Assembly (NCBI RefSeq): GCF_000948975.2
Contig: NZ_CP059735.1
Location: 3,782,001 to 3,846,000 of the forward strand
Reading direction: 5' to 3'
Length of the DNA stretch: 64,000 nucleotides
Origin: Thalassomonas actiniarum
GTDB lineage: Bacteria; Pseudomonadota; Gammaproteobacteria; Enterobacterales; Alteromonadaceae
In this document: positions 41,670 to 50,900 of the stretch, in pieces
How positions within the stretch are numbered: position 1 is the first letter of the stretch
Layout of the letters: each line of letters begins with the position of its first letter
The notes under the pieces: model-generated
What the model saw: the letters and a program-made list of their open reading frames with translations, nothing else
The model's database searches: none
What the model was told of the DNA's origin: nothing
Position numbers and translations under genes: made by a program

Positions 41670-42831
41670 CACAGGGGCGACAGCTGCAGAAGAAAAAACA
41701 TCTGAAGCGGTGATTGAATTAACCAAAGCGTTGATCAGCAGAGAGTCGGTAACACCCAATGACGCCGGCTGCCAGCAGTTAATGGCTGAGCGCCTGCAAG
41801 CTTTGGGTTTTGCCAATGAAACCATGGTCTTTCATGACACCACCAACCTCTGGTCACGCCGGGGCAAAGCAAACCCGGTCTTTTGCTTTGCCGGTCATAC
41901 CGATGTCGTGCCCGCCGGAGAGTTAGCACAATGGCATACCCCGCCATTTGAGCCTGTCATTAAAGGGGATTTACTCTATGGCCGCGGCGCCGCCGATATG
42001 AAAGGCTCTCTGGCAGCGATGATAGTAGCCACCGAGCGCTTTGTCCGGGACTACCCGGATCATCAGGGCTCCATTGCCTACTTGATCACCAGTGATGAAG
42101 AAGGCCCCTTTATTAACGGCACCACTAAGGTCATAGACACCCTGGAAGCGCGCAACGAGAAAATGACTTATTGTATCGTCGGCGAACCGTCAAGCTCGGC
42201 GAAAATTGCCGATGTCGTGAAAAACGGCCGCCGCGGCTCCATTTCCGGAGAACTGGTGATCCGCGGCAAACAGGGACATGTTGCCTATCCCGAACATGTC
42301 GATAACCCGATCCACCAGGCAATGCCAGCCCTGGCCGAGCTCAGCGAGAGCCACTGGGATGACGGCAATGATTATTTTCCAGAAACCAGTTTTCAGTTAA
42401 CCAATATCCAATCGGGCACCGGCGCCACCAATGTCGTACCCGGGCAATTAACTGCCTGGTTTAACTTAAGGTTCAGTACCGAGCTTGATTTTGAGCGGAT
42501 CATGGAAAAAATCAATGCCATCTTAACCGGATACCGGCTTGATTATGACATTAACTGGACCTTTAACGGCAAGCCCTTTATCACTAAGCCGGGTGCTTTA
42601 CTGGATGCGGTAACCACAGCCATTAAAGGGACAACCGGCCGCGAGCCTGAGCTGTCTACTTCTGGCGGCACCTCAGACGGACGTTTTATTGCCCCGACGG
42701 GTGCCGAGGTGATAGAGCTGGGACCGCTCAACGCCACCATACACCAGGTTAATGAATGTGTGTCCTGCGCAGACTTAAAACAGCTGACCGAGATCTATTA
42801 TCAGACCCTGGTAAATGTCCTGGCATCATGA
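41662..42831 (+). CDS. dapE: Succinyl-diaminopimelate desuccinylase
   Basis: A 389-aa M20-family enzyme that hydrolyses N-succinyl-LL-diaminopimelate in lysine and peptidoglycan precursor synthesis. Zinc ligands and catalytic residues appear in order: [12 protein letters not shown] (His, catalytic Asp), [10 protein letters not shown] (Asp), SDEEGPFI (catalytic Glu and ligand Glu), VGEPSS and NATIHQVNE (His). GTSDGRFI is also diagnostic. Start ATG 41662 is preferred over a TTG six bases earlier. It overlaps yffB by 8 bp and the M15 peptidase by 4 bp, so the cluster is tightly coupled. Cytosolic, essential in relatives. Confidence 0.95.
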   Translation: MPNTGATAAEEKTSEAVIELTKALISRESVTPNDAGCQQLMAERLQALGFANETMVFHDTTNLWSRRGKANPVFCFAGHTDVVPAGELAQWHTPPFEPVIKGDLLYGRGAADMKGSLAAMIVATERFVRDYPDHQGSIAYLITSDEEGPFINGTTKVIDTLEARNEKMTYCIVGEPSSSAKIADVVKNGRRGSISGELVIRGKQGHVAYPEHVDNPIHQAMPALAELSESHWDDGNDYFPETSFQLTNIQSGTGATNVVPGQLTAWFNLRFSTELDFERIMEKINAILTGYRLDYDINWTFNGKPFITKPGALLDAVTTAIKGTTGREPELSTSGGTSDGRFIAPTGAEVIELGPLNATIHQVNECVSCADLKQLTEIYYQTLVNVLAS

Positions 42832-43511
42832 TGAACGAAAAACAGCTTACCGGACAAACTGATTCGCATATACATTTCCTCGAGCAAGGCCCGGGTATAC
42901 ACAGGGAAATGCTGCCCGCCTGGCGGGCAATGCAACAGGCAGCAAAAGAGGCCGGCTTTAATCTCACCATTGCCAGCGGTTTTCGAAGCTTCTCCCGCCA
43001 GCTTAGTATCTGGAACCGTAAATTTTCCGGTGAGCTGGCGGTGAAAGATGATGACAATAATATAGTGTCCCTGCAAAATCTCAGCGATGAAGCGCGTATT
43101 TATGCCATTATGCGCTTTTCCGCCTTGCCCGGCGCCAGCCGCCATCACTGGGGCACAGATATCGACATCTATGCCGATAACCTGCTAGCACAAGGGCAAA
43201 AGCTACAACTCGACCCCTGGGAATACCAGCAGCATGGTCCTTTTGCCGAGTTAACGCTATGGCTTGAGCAGAACAGCAGGGATTATGGTTTCTATTTCCC
43301 CTACGATAAAGACAGGGGCGGTGTCGCCACCGAACCCTGGCATTTATCCTATGCGCCGCTGGCAAATAAATGCCAGCAAATGTTCACCCTGGAATTGCTG
43401 ACAAAAACACTTGCCGGGCAGGAAATTTCAGGCCAGCAAACAATACTTGATCTGCTGCCGCAACTTTATCAACAATATATTATTAACGTCACCGAGGTAA
43501 ATTTTGGATAA
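42828..43511 (+). CDS. M15 family D-Ala-D-Ala carboxypeptidase-like peptidase
   Basis: A 227-aa peptidase of the VanY/M15B group, acting on the D-Ala-D-Ala end of peptidoglycan peptides. The motifs are [17 protein letters not shown], the zinc site [14 protein letters not shown] (His and Asp ligands) and [10 protein letters not shown] (third His). I see no signal peptide, unusual for a wall enzyme, so location is open. Start ATG 42828 overlaps the dapE stop (ATGATGA), with ATG 42831 one codon later equally possible; a longer frame from 42756 would only read dapE in another phase. Linked to lysine/peptidoglycan precursor genes by position. Confidence 0.88.
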   Translation: MMNEKQLTGQTDSHIHFLEQGPGIHREMLPAWRAMQQAAKEAGFNLTIASGFRSFSRQLSIWNRKFSGELAVKDDDNNIVSLQNLSDEARIYAIMRFSALPGASRHHWGTDIDIYADNLLAQGQKLQLDPWEYQQHGPFAELTLWLEQNSRDYGFYFPYDKDRGGVATEPWHLSYAPLANKCQQMFTLELLTKTLAGQEISGQQTILDLLPQLYQQYIINVTEVNFG

Positions 43512-43728
43512 CTGGTTGATTATCGGCATTATTGCCATCGTTTTTATTATTATCATCGGTAATTTCAGTACCGTACGCCGAAATGCCAAAACGCCGCTGC
43601 GCAAAAAAAGCTTAAATGATCTGCAGGAAACCCTGCCCCGTACCAATAAAACATCACATCAGATGCCGAGCATGGGGCAAAGCAAACCACATTCAGAGGC
43701 CAGGAGCCCATCAGAGGTTGAGCATTAA
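43504..43728 (+). CDS. Small single-pass membrane protein (DUF2897-like)
   Basis: A 74-aa protein with one N-terminal transmembrane helix (WLIIGIIAIVFIIIIGNFS) and a polar basic tail. Resembles the DUF2897 group of small proteins found in Shewanella and Vibrio, whose function is unknown. The start codon is TTG at 43504, behind GAGGT, overlapping the M15 peptidase gene by 8 bp. This is the last gene of the yffB-dapE unit and its stop is 4 bp from the stop of the converging minus-strand gene. The family call is tentative. Confidence 0.7.
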   Translation: MDNWLIIGIIAIVFIIIIGNFSTVRRNAKTPLRKKSLNDLQETLPRTNKTSHQMPSMGQSKPHSEARSPSEVEH

Positions 43729-43732
43729 GCGC

Positions 43733-44449
43733 TTATTTGCCCTTTTCAAGGGCAGCTAATGCCAGCCTTAGCAGCTGCACTGTCTCTTTTGAAGTTGTGT
43801 TACTGGCCGCCAGATAAAAATCATTATTGAGATCTTTTAATTCATAGAGATAGCGAAAATCTGAAGAGTCGCAGTCCAGCCTTTTACACATAAAATCCAG
43901 GTGTACGGGAGATGCGGCGATAATATCGATCCTTTGTTTTATCAGCATCTTCAGGGTAGTTTCTGTTTCGGGCAAAAAGACCATTTGCCGGGATAACGGA
44001 TATTGGCTCAGGTGCTGATACACCACATCGTCACGTTTGACCCCTATACGATATTTATTTAAATCCGCCGGGCTATTGATCACGATATCACTGCGCTCTT
44101 GCAGGGCTATTAAAAAGGTCTTGGTCGAGAGCAGCACGCCTATCCACTGGAATAGCGATTCCCGCTCAGGCGTCCTGACAATAGAGTAAATCAGGGTGTC
44201 GGGTTTGGTTTGCGCTATCTTATAGGCTCTTGCCCAGGGCATCGCCAGGATCTGAGGAGATAACTCCAAGGCGGAAAACAAGGCTTTCACCTTTTGTGTA
44301 GCCAGGCCGGTTATCTGTTTATCTTCCTCAATGTACTGATAAGGCGGCAATATTTCTGTTACCACCTGCAATCGTGCCAAAGCTTCCTCAGTCGCCGAAT
44401 AAACCAATAAGGGGACAACAGACAATAATAAGATAAAACTCCTTGTCAT
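43733..44449 (-). CDS. Periplasmic solute-binding protein (SBP_bac_3-like)
   Basis: A 238-aa exported binding protein of the family 3 type. Signal peptide ILLLSVVPLLVYSA, then the first lobe VVTEILPPYQYIEEDKQITGL, which is the usual ligand-entry strand. WARAYKIAQTKPDTLIYSIVRTPERE marks the hinge region, and LKMLIKQRIDIIAAS the second lobe. No permease or ATPase gene is adjacent, so it may be an orphan receptor or a diverged sensor-like protein rather than a transporter component. Ligand unknown; family members bind amino acids. A single gene ending 4 bp from the converging DUF2897-like gene. Confidence 0.85.
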   Translation of the reverse strand: MTRSFILLLSVVPLLVYSATEEALARLQVVTEILPPYQYIEEDKQITGLATQKVKALFSALELSPQILAMPWARAYKIAQTKPDTLIYSIVRTPERESLFQWIGVLLSTKTFLIALQERSDIVINSPADLNKYRIGVKRDDVVYQHLSQYPLSRQMVFLPETETTLKMLIKQRIDIIAASPVHLDFMCKRLDCDSSDFRYLYELKDLNNDFYLAASNTTSKETVQLLRLALAALEKGK

Positions 44450-44804
44450 TATGCTGCTCTCCCGCTTCTGTTCAGGTTCTCAATAGCTGTGCGAATAAAA
44501 CTTGCCGCCGGCAAACTGAGTTTGATAGATATCTTGGTATACCCAGGTAATTATTACAAGGATTGCTTATCTCCTGCCCCGGCTTTAACAGGATAAAGAC
44601 GTGTTATTTTCTTTCAAAAGGGATGGATACCACGGCAACCGGACAGCACATGCCTTAACTCCTGAAAAAAGTAATACGATTGGCCGTCCGCAATTTACTT
44701 AACTTTACTTAATTTTTTAAAAATAGAGCTTTTTAACTAATTTCTGTAAAAATAGTACAAATTGCTATTGATTTTTCCGACAGAACTGGCAAAGTGAATT
44801 CAAT

Positions 44805-44831
44805 GGACGGCTAGCTGTCCGTTGTTTTTTT
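44805..44831 (+). terminator. Terminator-like hairpin in the asnB leader
   Basis: GGACGG and CTGTCC (44805-44810, 44815-44820; one G-T pair) with a CTAG loop, followed by GTTGTTTTTTT. It lies 124 bp upstream of the asnB start, so if transcription starts above it this is a premature terminator. Confidence 0.55.
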
Positions 44832-44868
44832 GTCTGAAAACTTTCAACTTAAAAACCACTTTTAAACC

Positions 44869-44910
44869 CTGAGTGGCCAAAATCCGCAGTACCACTCAGT
44901 TTTTCTGCGG
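44869..44910 (+). promoter_or_regulatory. Overlapping alternative hairpins (attenuator-like) before asnB
   Basis: Hairpin A pairs CTGAGTGG (44869-44876) with CCACTCAG (44892-44899) and is followed by T5, a terminator shape. Hairpin B pairs CCGCAG (44884-44889) with CTGCGG (44905-44910); it overlaps the loop and T tract of A, so the two exclude each other. This is the layout of an attenuator. A short upstream frame (TTG 44830 to TAA 44865) encodes two Asn codons but has no good ribosome site. asnB starts 44 bp later. The regulatory role is inferred. Confidence 0.5.
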
Positions 44911-44954
44911 ACCATGATTTCGATTAAATGATTGTATAAAGGAGTAACACTTCA

Positions 44955-46619
44955 ATGTGTTCCATATTTTGTGTATTAGATATAAAGACTGATGCCGCGG
45001 CCCTTCGGCCCAAAGCATTAGAGTATTCTCGGTTACTTAGACATCGCGGACCCGACTGGTCCGGCATTTACAATAATGACAACGCAATTTTAGTTCACGA
45101 ACGTCTTGCGATTGTTGATACCGAAAACGGCGCGCAACCTTTATACAATCGAAATCGAAATCACGTGCTGGCCGTTAATGGTGAAATCTACAATCACAAA
45201 CAACTCGCTGAACTTCATACCGGCGATTATGAATTTCAAACCCGCTCTGACTGCGAAGTGATCCTGCCGCTGTATGAAAAATACGGCAGCGACTTTGTCG
45301 ATCACCTTCAGGGCATGTTTGCCTTTGTCTTATACAATGAAAGCGACAACAGCTACCTGGTAGCCCGCGACCATATGGGCATTATCCCCTTATATACCGG
45401 TCATGACGAAGACGGTAACTTTTATGTCGCCTCAGAAATGAAAGCGTTGATGCCGATTTGTAAAACCGTCAGCGAATTCCCTCCGGGACATATCCTCGAC
45501 AGTAAAGACGGCGAGCTGAAAAAATATTATATCCGCGACTGGCACGAGTATGGTGCGGTGGCCGATAACACTTCCAGCAAAGATGACTTACGCCATGCCC
45601 TGGAAGAGTCGGTAAAAAGCCATTTGATGACAGATGTGCCATACGGGGTGTTATTATCCGGCGGTTTGGACTCTTCCCTGGTATCGGCTATCACGCAGAA
45701 ATTTGCCGCCCGCCGGGTTGAAGAAAACGACTTATCTGAGGCCTGGTGGCCAAAAGTGCATTCTTTTGCCGTTGGCCTTGAAGGTTCACCTGACCTGGAA
45801 GCGGCACAAAAGGTCGCCGACAGTATCGGTACCGTGCACCATACCATCCACTTTACCGAGCAGGAAGGTATCGACGCACTCAAAGAAGTGATTTATCACC
45901 TGGAAACCTATGATGTGACCACAGTGCGGGCTTCAACCCCTATGTACCTGATGGCGCGTAAAATCAAGGCCATGGGTATTAAAATGGTGCTATCCGGCGA
46001 AGGAGCCGATGAAATCTTCGGCGGTTACCTCTACTTCCATAAAGCGCCAAACGCACAGGAATTTCACGAGGAAACCAACCGCAAACTGAGCAAACTGCAC
46101 ATGTTTGACTGCCTGCGTGCCAACAAGGCCATGTCGGCCTGGGGCATAGAAGCCCGGGTGCCGTTTTTAGATAAGCACTTTATGGATGTTGCCATGCGCT
46201 TGAACCCGGCAGATAAAATGTGCGGCAGTGGCAAAATGGAAAAAGGTATTTTACGCTCTTCTTTTGAAGGTTACCTGCCAAAAGAAATCTTGTGGCGTCA
46301 AAAAGAGCAGTTCTCCGACGGTGTCGGCTACTCCTGGATTGACAGCCTGAAAGCATTTGTCGAAGCCCAGGTCAGCGATCAGCAAATGGAAAGTGCCGCC
46401 TTTAAGTTCCCGGTCAATACCCCGGATACCAAGGAAGCCTATTTCTATCGCAGCATTTTTGAAGAGCACTTCCCTGTGCCTTCGGCAGCAGAGTGTGTGC
46501 CCGGCGGCAAGTCGGTGGCCTGCAGCACGGCAGAAGCTTTAGCCTGGGATGAAAGTTTCAGCAAGATGGCGGATCCGTCAGGCCGTGCGGTACTGAGCGT
46601 ACACAACGACAGCTACTAA
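44955..46619 (+). CDS. asnB: Asparagine synthase B (glutamine-hydrolysing)
   Basis: A 554-aa asparagine synthetase, the usual AsnB length. The N-terminal glutamine-hydrolase domain starts with Cys2 (MCSIFCVLD) and has RHRGPDWSG, LAIVD and VNGEIYNH. The C-terminal synthetase domain carries the PPi-loop LLSGGLDSSL (about residues 232-241) and SGEGADEIFGGYLYF. It converts aspartate, glutamine and ATP to asparagine in the cytoplasm. The ribosome site is AAAGGAG before ATG 44955. A long structured leader precedes it, and a strong bidirectional terminator follows. Single-gene unit. Confidence 0.96.
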   Translation: MCSIFCVLDIKTDAAALRPKALEYSRLLRHRGPDWSGIYNNDNAILVHERLAIVDTENGAQPLYNRNRNHVLAVNGEIYNHKQLAELHTGDYEFQTRSDCEVILPLYEKYGSDFVDHLQGMFAFVLYNESDNSYLVARDHMGIIPLYTGHDEDGNFYVASEMKALMPICKTVSEFPPGHILDSKDGELKKYYIRDWHEYGAVADNTSSKDDLRHALEESVKSHLMTDVPYGVLLSGGLDSSLVSAITQKFAARRVEENDLSEAWWPKVHSFAVGLEGSPDLEAAQKVADSIGTVHHTIHFTEQEGIDALKEVIYHLETYDVTTVRASTPMYLMARKIKAMGIKMVLSGEGADEIFGGYLYFHKAPNAQEFHEETNRKLSKLHMFDCLRANKAMSAWGIEARVPFLDKHFMDVAMRLNPADKMCGSGKMEKGILRSSFEGYLPKEILWRQKEQFSDGVGYSWIDSLKAFVEAQVSDQQMESAAFKFPVNTPDTKEAYFYRSIFEEHFPVPSAAECVPGGKSVACSTAEALAWDESFSKMADPSGRAVLSVHNDSY

Positions 46620-46638
46620 TCGCATACTTCCCGAATAA

Positions 46639-46674
46639 AAAAAGCCGGTTACTGAGAAGTAACCGGCTTTTTTA
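46639..46674. terminator. Bidirectional terminator asnB / pyrD
   Basis: A 10-bp stem AGCCGGTTAC/GTAACCGGCT (46643-46652, 46659-46668) flanked by an A run and a T run. It serves both converging genes. Confidence 0.94.
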
Positions 46675-46697
46675 TTTAGTCATCATAACTCGCTTGG

Positions 46698-47708
46698 TTA
46701 TAAAGACTGGACGATATCTTTGATCAGCTCAGGTCCCTGGTAAATAAAACCGGTATAAACCTGCACCAATGACGCCCCTGCCCGGATTTTTTCAACAGCA
46801 TCTGCGCCGCTGGCGATACCGCCAACGCCGATAATAGGTAATTTACCGTCAAGTACCTTGGCCAGCTGAGCGATAACTTCTGTGCTCTTCTCCTTAACCG
46901 GCGCGCCGCTTAAGCCTCCCTGCTCATTGCCATGCTCCAGGTGGCTGACCTGATCCCGGGCTAAAGTGGTATTGGTTGCTATCACGCCATCAATGTTATT
47001 TTTCATCAGGCTTTCGGCGATAGAAACAATTTCTTCTTCGGTTAAGTCCGGGGCAATTTTCACGGCAACGGGCACATATTTGCCATAGCGCTCCGCTAAT
47101 ATTTTTTGCTCATCTTTTAAAGATGACAACAATTCATCCAGCGCTTCACCATATTGCAACGAGCGCAGCCCCGGAGTATTCGGTGAAGAGATATTGATGG
47201 TGATATAACTGGCATGTTGATACACCTTACGCATACAGAAAAGATAATCGTCTTTGGCCTTTTCTTCCGGCGTATCTTTGTTCTTACCGATATTGATACC
47301 CAAAACGCCTTTAAAATCGGCCTTGCGCACCTGATCCACCAGGTAATCCACGCCTTTATTATTAAAACCCATGCGGTTAATAATGGCATTGGCCTGCTCA
47401 AGACGGAAAATTCTCGGCTTGTCATTACCCGGCTGTGGTCTCGGTGTTACTGTCCCTATTTCAACAAAGCCAAAGCCCATGGCGTCAAAGGCCCGGATAC
47501 ATTCACCGTTTTTATCCAGTCCAGCCGCCAGGCCTACAGGATTGGGAAACCTTAACCCCATCACCTCGACGGGTTTATCGGCCACCGCTTGCTTATAGAA
47601 ATTATTTAACGGCGTCGCTCCGGTAGATTTCAGGCTTTTAATGGTAAGTTCATGAATGGTTTCGGGGTCAAATTTAAACAGTAACTTGCGGATTGCGGGA
47701 TATAACAT
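46698..47708 (-). CDS. pyrD: Dihydroorotate dehydrogenase (class 2, quinone-linked)
   Basis: A 336-aa class 2 dihydroorotate dehydrogenase; oxidises dihydroorotate to orotate in pyrimidine synthesis, passing electrons to quinone at the inner membrane. The N-terminal helical membrane-associating segment ([22 protein letters not shown]) is the class 2 mark. Core motifs are [56 protein letters not shown] with the catalytic Ser, and the FMN phosphate site [17 protein letters not shown] single gene between asnB and gdhB. Confidence 0.96.
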   Translation of the reverse strand: MLYPAIRKLLFKFDPETIHELTIKSLKSTGATPLNNFYKQAVADKPVEVMGLRFPNPVGLAAGLDKNGECIRAFDAMGFGFVEIGTVTPRPQPGNDKPRIFRLEQANAIINRMGFNNKGVDYLVDQVRKADFKGVLGINIGKNKDTPEEKAKDDYLFCMRKVYQHASYITINISSPNTPGLRSLQYGEALDELLSSLKDEQKILAERYGKYVPVAVKIAPDLTEEEIVSIAESLMKNNIDGVIATNTTLARDQVSHLEHGNEQGGLSGAPVKEKSTEVIAQLAKVLDGKLPIIGVGGIASGADAVEKIRAGASLVQVYTGFIYQGPELIKDIVQSL

Positions 47709-47949
47709 GGTGCTCCTTTAACAGCATAAATAAGTTGAACAGTTTTAGTGTAGCAATTCCTTTGCTACAAAATAAATCAAAGTCAGGGTATTGCCTGATA
47801 TGAAATATTCCGGCCTGACTTTCGGCCGATATTTTTATAAAAAGTTTTACAACCTGCTTCTTCATCTCCATAACCGCAGGATAAATACATCCCTGTATCT
47901 CGTCACTCTTTCGCATCCTGCGATCGCGACATACCTACATCCCTGTAGG

Positions 47950-47984
47950 CAAAAAAAATCCCCGCAATGCGGGGATTTTTAGTT
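47950..47984. terminator. Terminator after gdhB
   Basis: The stem ATCCCCG/CGGGGAT (47958-47964, 47970-47976) with a short CAATG loop is flanked by A8 and T5. On the minus strand it follows the gdhB stop by about 12 bp. Confidence 0.92.
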
Positions 47985-47988
47985 TTCT

Positions 47989-50900
47989 TTAATTAATGGT
48001 ATCGCCGTGTAAACTCAATAACATCAGTTCACGCAGGGCAACTGAGAACTTGGCAAACTCATGGGTTTGGCTGGTTTTAAAATCAGCCAAAATGCTTTGC
48101 CAGCGCTCAAGCGGCTGTGCCCCTTGCTCAAACCACAAGTCCAGCATAGCACTTGAATCTTTGCCTTTTGTGTCGATATGCAGCACCACAGAAGTCAGTG
48201 AGCGTTGCTGCCAGTCCAGCTCTTCACGGAAAGATGCCCGGGCAAGTGCCTGCCAGTGGTTGGAAACCGGCTGACGGGTAATCTGATCCAGGAACCAGTG
48301 CAGCTGTAAGCGTGCGCCAAGTTTAAAGTAAAGCTCGGCAACAAACTCGATAGAGCGGCCGTCTGCTGCGGCAATTTCGGCAATATCCATAACCGAGAAC
48401 AAGGTGCTTAACTGAGAAATACGCAAGGCAATTTTCTTCGGCACACCCGCCTGCACCAGGTCATTTTCAACCCGCTTCAGCTGAGCTACTTCATCGTCTA
48501 TCATCATCTTATGCAGATTCTTCGTCATGTTCTCGAAGGTCGGCTGATAGAAAGCGATGGTTTGTGCAATATCCAAGGCCTTGTTTCTGTGGCGCAGGAA
48601 CCAGCGTGTTGCCCGGCGCACTGTGCGGCGCAGTTGGAATAACATTTCAGTCTGCACTAAGGTAGAGATCTTGTTATCCAGGCTTTCAATCATTTCCCAT
48701 GAAGCCGGCAGGTCAAAGACTTCACTGGCCATCACATAACAGTTGGCAATTTCAGCAACCGTGGCACCGGTTTCTTCGTGCATGCGGTTAATAAAATTAA
48801 AGCCCATATCGTTGCCGATTTTATTGGCAAGTTTAGTGGCGATGATCTCGGCGCGCAGCGGGTGATCTTGCATCTGCTCGCTGTATTTATCCTGAAGTAA
48901 TTTCGGGAATGCCTGGATCAATAAGCGGTTATGATAGGCGTTTTCGGTGACTTCCGGACATACCAGCTGCTCTTTGAGCACCATTTTACTGTAGGCAAGC
49001 AATACCGACAGCTCAGGACGGGTAAACCCTTTGCCTTGTGCCAGACGCTCGGCAATTTCATCGTCGTTGGGGATAAACTCTAACGCACGATCTAATTTAC
49101 CGGCTCTTTCAAGCTCATGAATAAAGCGGGTCTGCTCTTTTAACTGAGTCGCACCGCGCATCGCGGTAATAGACAGTGAATGAGTCTGACGGTAACAGTC
49201 TTCCAGTACGATTTCAGAAACATCGTCTGTCATATCAAACAATAACTGGTTACGCTGCTTAGTGGTTAAATCACCGCTTTGTACCAGGCCGTTAAGCAAG
49301 ATTTTGATATTAACTTCGTTATCCGAGCAGTCAACACCACCGACGTTATCCACCGAGTCGGCATTTAAGCGGGTACCGTTGGCCGCCGCTTCAATACGTC
49401 CAAGCTGGGTTAAACCTAAGTTACCGCCTTCACCGACGATTTTCGCCTGCAGCTCACTGCCGTTAATACGGATGGCATCGTTGGCACGATCGCCCACTTC
49501 TAAATGGCTTTCCAATGAACCTTTAACATAGGTGCCGATGCCGCCGTTCCATAGCAGGTCCACCTGCATTTTCAGTAAGGCCTGCATCAGGTCGTTTGGC
49601 GCCATGCTTTGTTTTTGCGTGCCGATCATTTTCTTGATCTGCGGCGTTAACTTAATCGACTTGGCCGAGCGGCTGAAGATCCCGCCCCCTTCTGAAATAA
49701 GCTCTTTGTTGTAGTCTTCCCAGGTACAACCCGGCAGATTAAACAAGCGCTCACGTTCAACATAAGAAGTTGCCGCTACCGGTGTCGGGTCGATAAAGAT
49801 ATGCATATGGTTAAAGGCGGCTTGCAAGCGGATATGCTTGGAAAGCAACATACCGTTACCAAATACGTCCCCGGCCATATCACCTATGGCAACACAGGTA
49901 AAATCTGTGCTTTGACAGTCGATATCCATTTCACGGAAATGACGTTTAACCGACTCCCAGGCGCCTTTGGCCGTAATACCCATGCCTTTATGGTCATAAC
50001 CGACACTGCCGCCGGACGCAAAGGCATCACCAAGCCAGAAGTTGTATTCTTCGGCAATACCGTTGGCGATATCCGAGAAGGTTGCCGTGCCTTTATCGGC
50101 GGCAACAACCAGGTAGGCATCGTCTTCATCGTGACGGACAACATTTTGCGGCGGGACTATGTCGCCGGCAACTATGTTATCAGTGATATCAAGCAAACCA
50201 CGGATAAAGGTCTGGTAACATTTTTTACCCGCTTCAAAAATCTCAGCGCGGCTACCGCCGGCAGGCAGCTGTTTACAAACAAAGCCACCTTTGGCGCCCA
50301 CAGGCACAATCACGGTATTTTTAACCTGCTGGGCTTTTACCAGGCCTAACACTTCGGTACGGAAATCTTCACGCCTGTCGGACCAGCGCAAACCACCGCG
50401 GGCAACCTTACCGCCACGTAAATGTACGCCTTCGACCTGAGGAGAATAAACGAAGATCTCAAATTCAGGCACCGGCTGAGGAATTTCAGAAATTTGCTCC
50501 GGCAAGATCTTAAAGGAAATATAAGACTTATCCTGTTTTTGCGCATCTTGCTGGAAGTAGTTGGTACGTATGGTGGCATGGATCATTTCGACAAAGCGGC
50601 GAATGATACGATCATCATCCAGGTTGGCAACATTATCTAAAGAAGACTCAATTTCTTCCGCCAGCTTGGTTTCCGCCTTGGCGCTTACTTTCGCTTTCGG
50701 ATCAAAACGGTTGTTAAACAAGGTGATCAAAAGCTCTGCCAGGTTCGGGTAACGGGCAAAGGTATCTTCAATATAACTTTGACTGAAAGTACCGCCGATC
50801 TGGCGTTCGTATTTGGCAAAGGCACGTAAGATGGAGACTTCACGCCCGCCTAAACCGGCGCCTAAAATCAAGCGGTTAAAACCGTCATCTTCTAACGCAC

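Larger units (their letters stand above)
44450..44954. other. asnB upstream region
   Basis: A 505-bp gap between divergent genes. The left part holds the promoter of the binding-protein gene; the right 150 bp looks like a structured asnB leader and is described separately. Confidence 0.6.
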
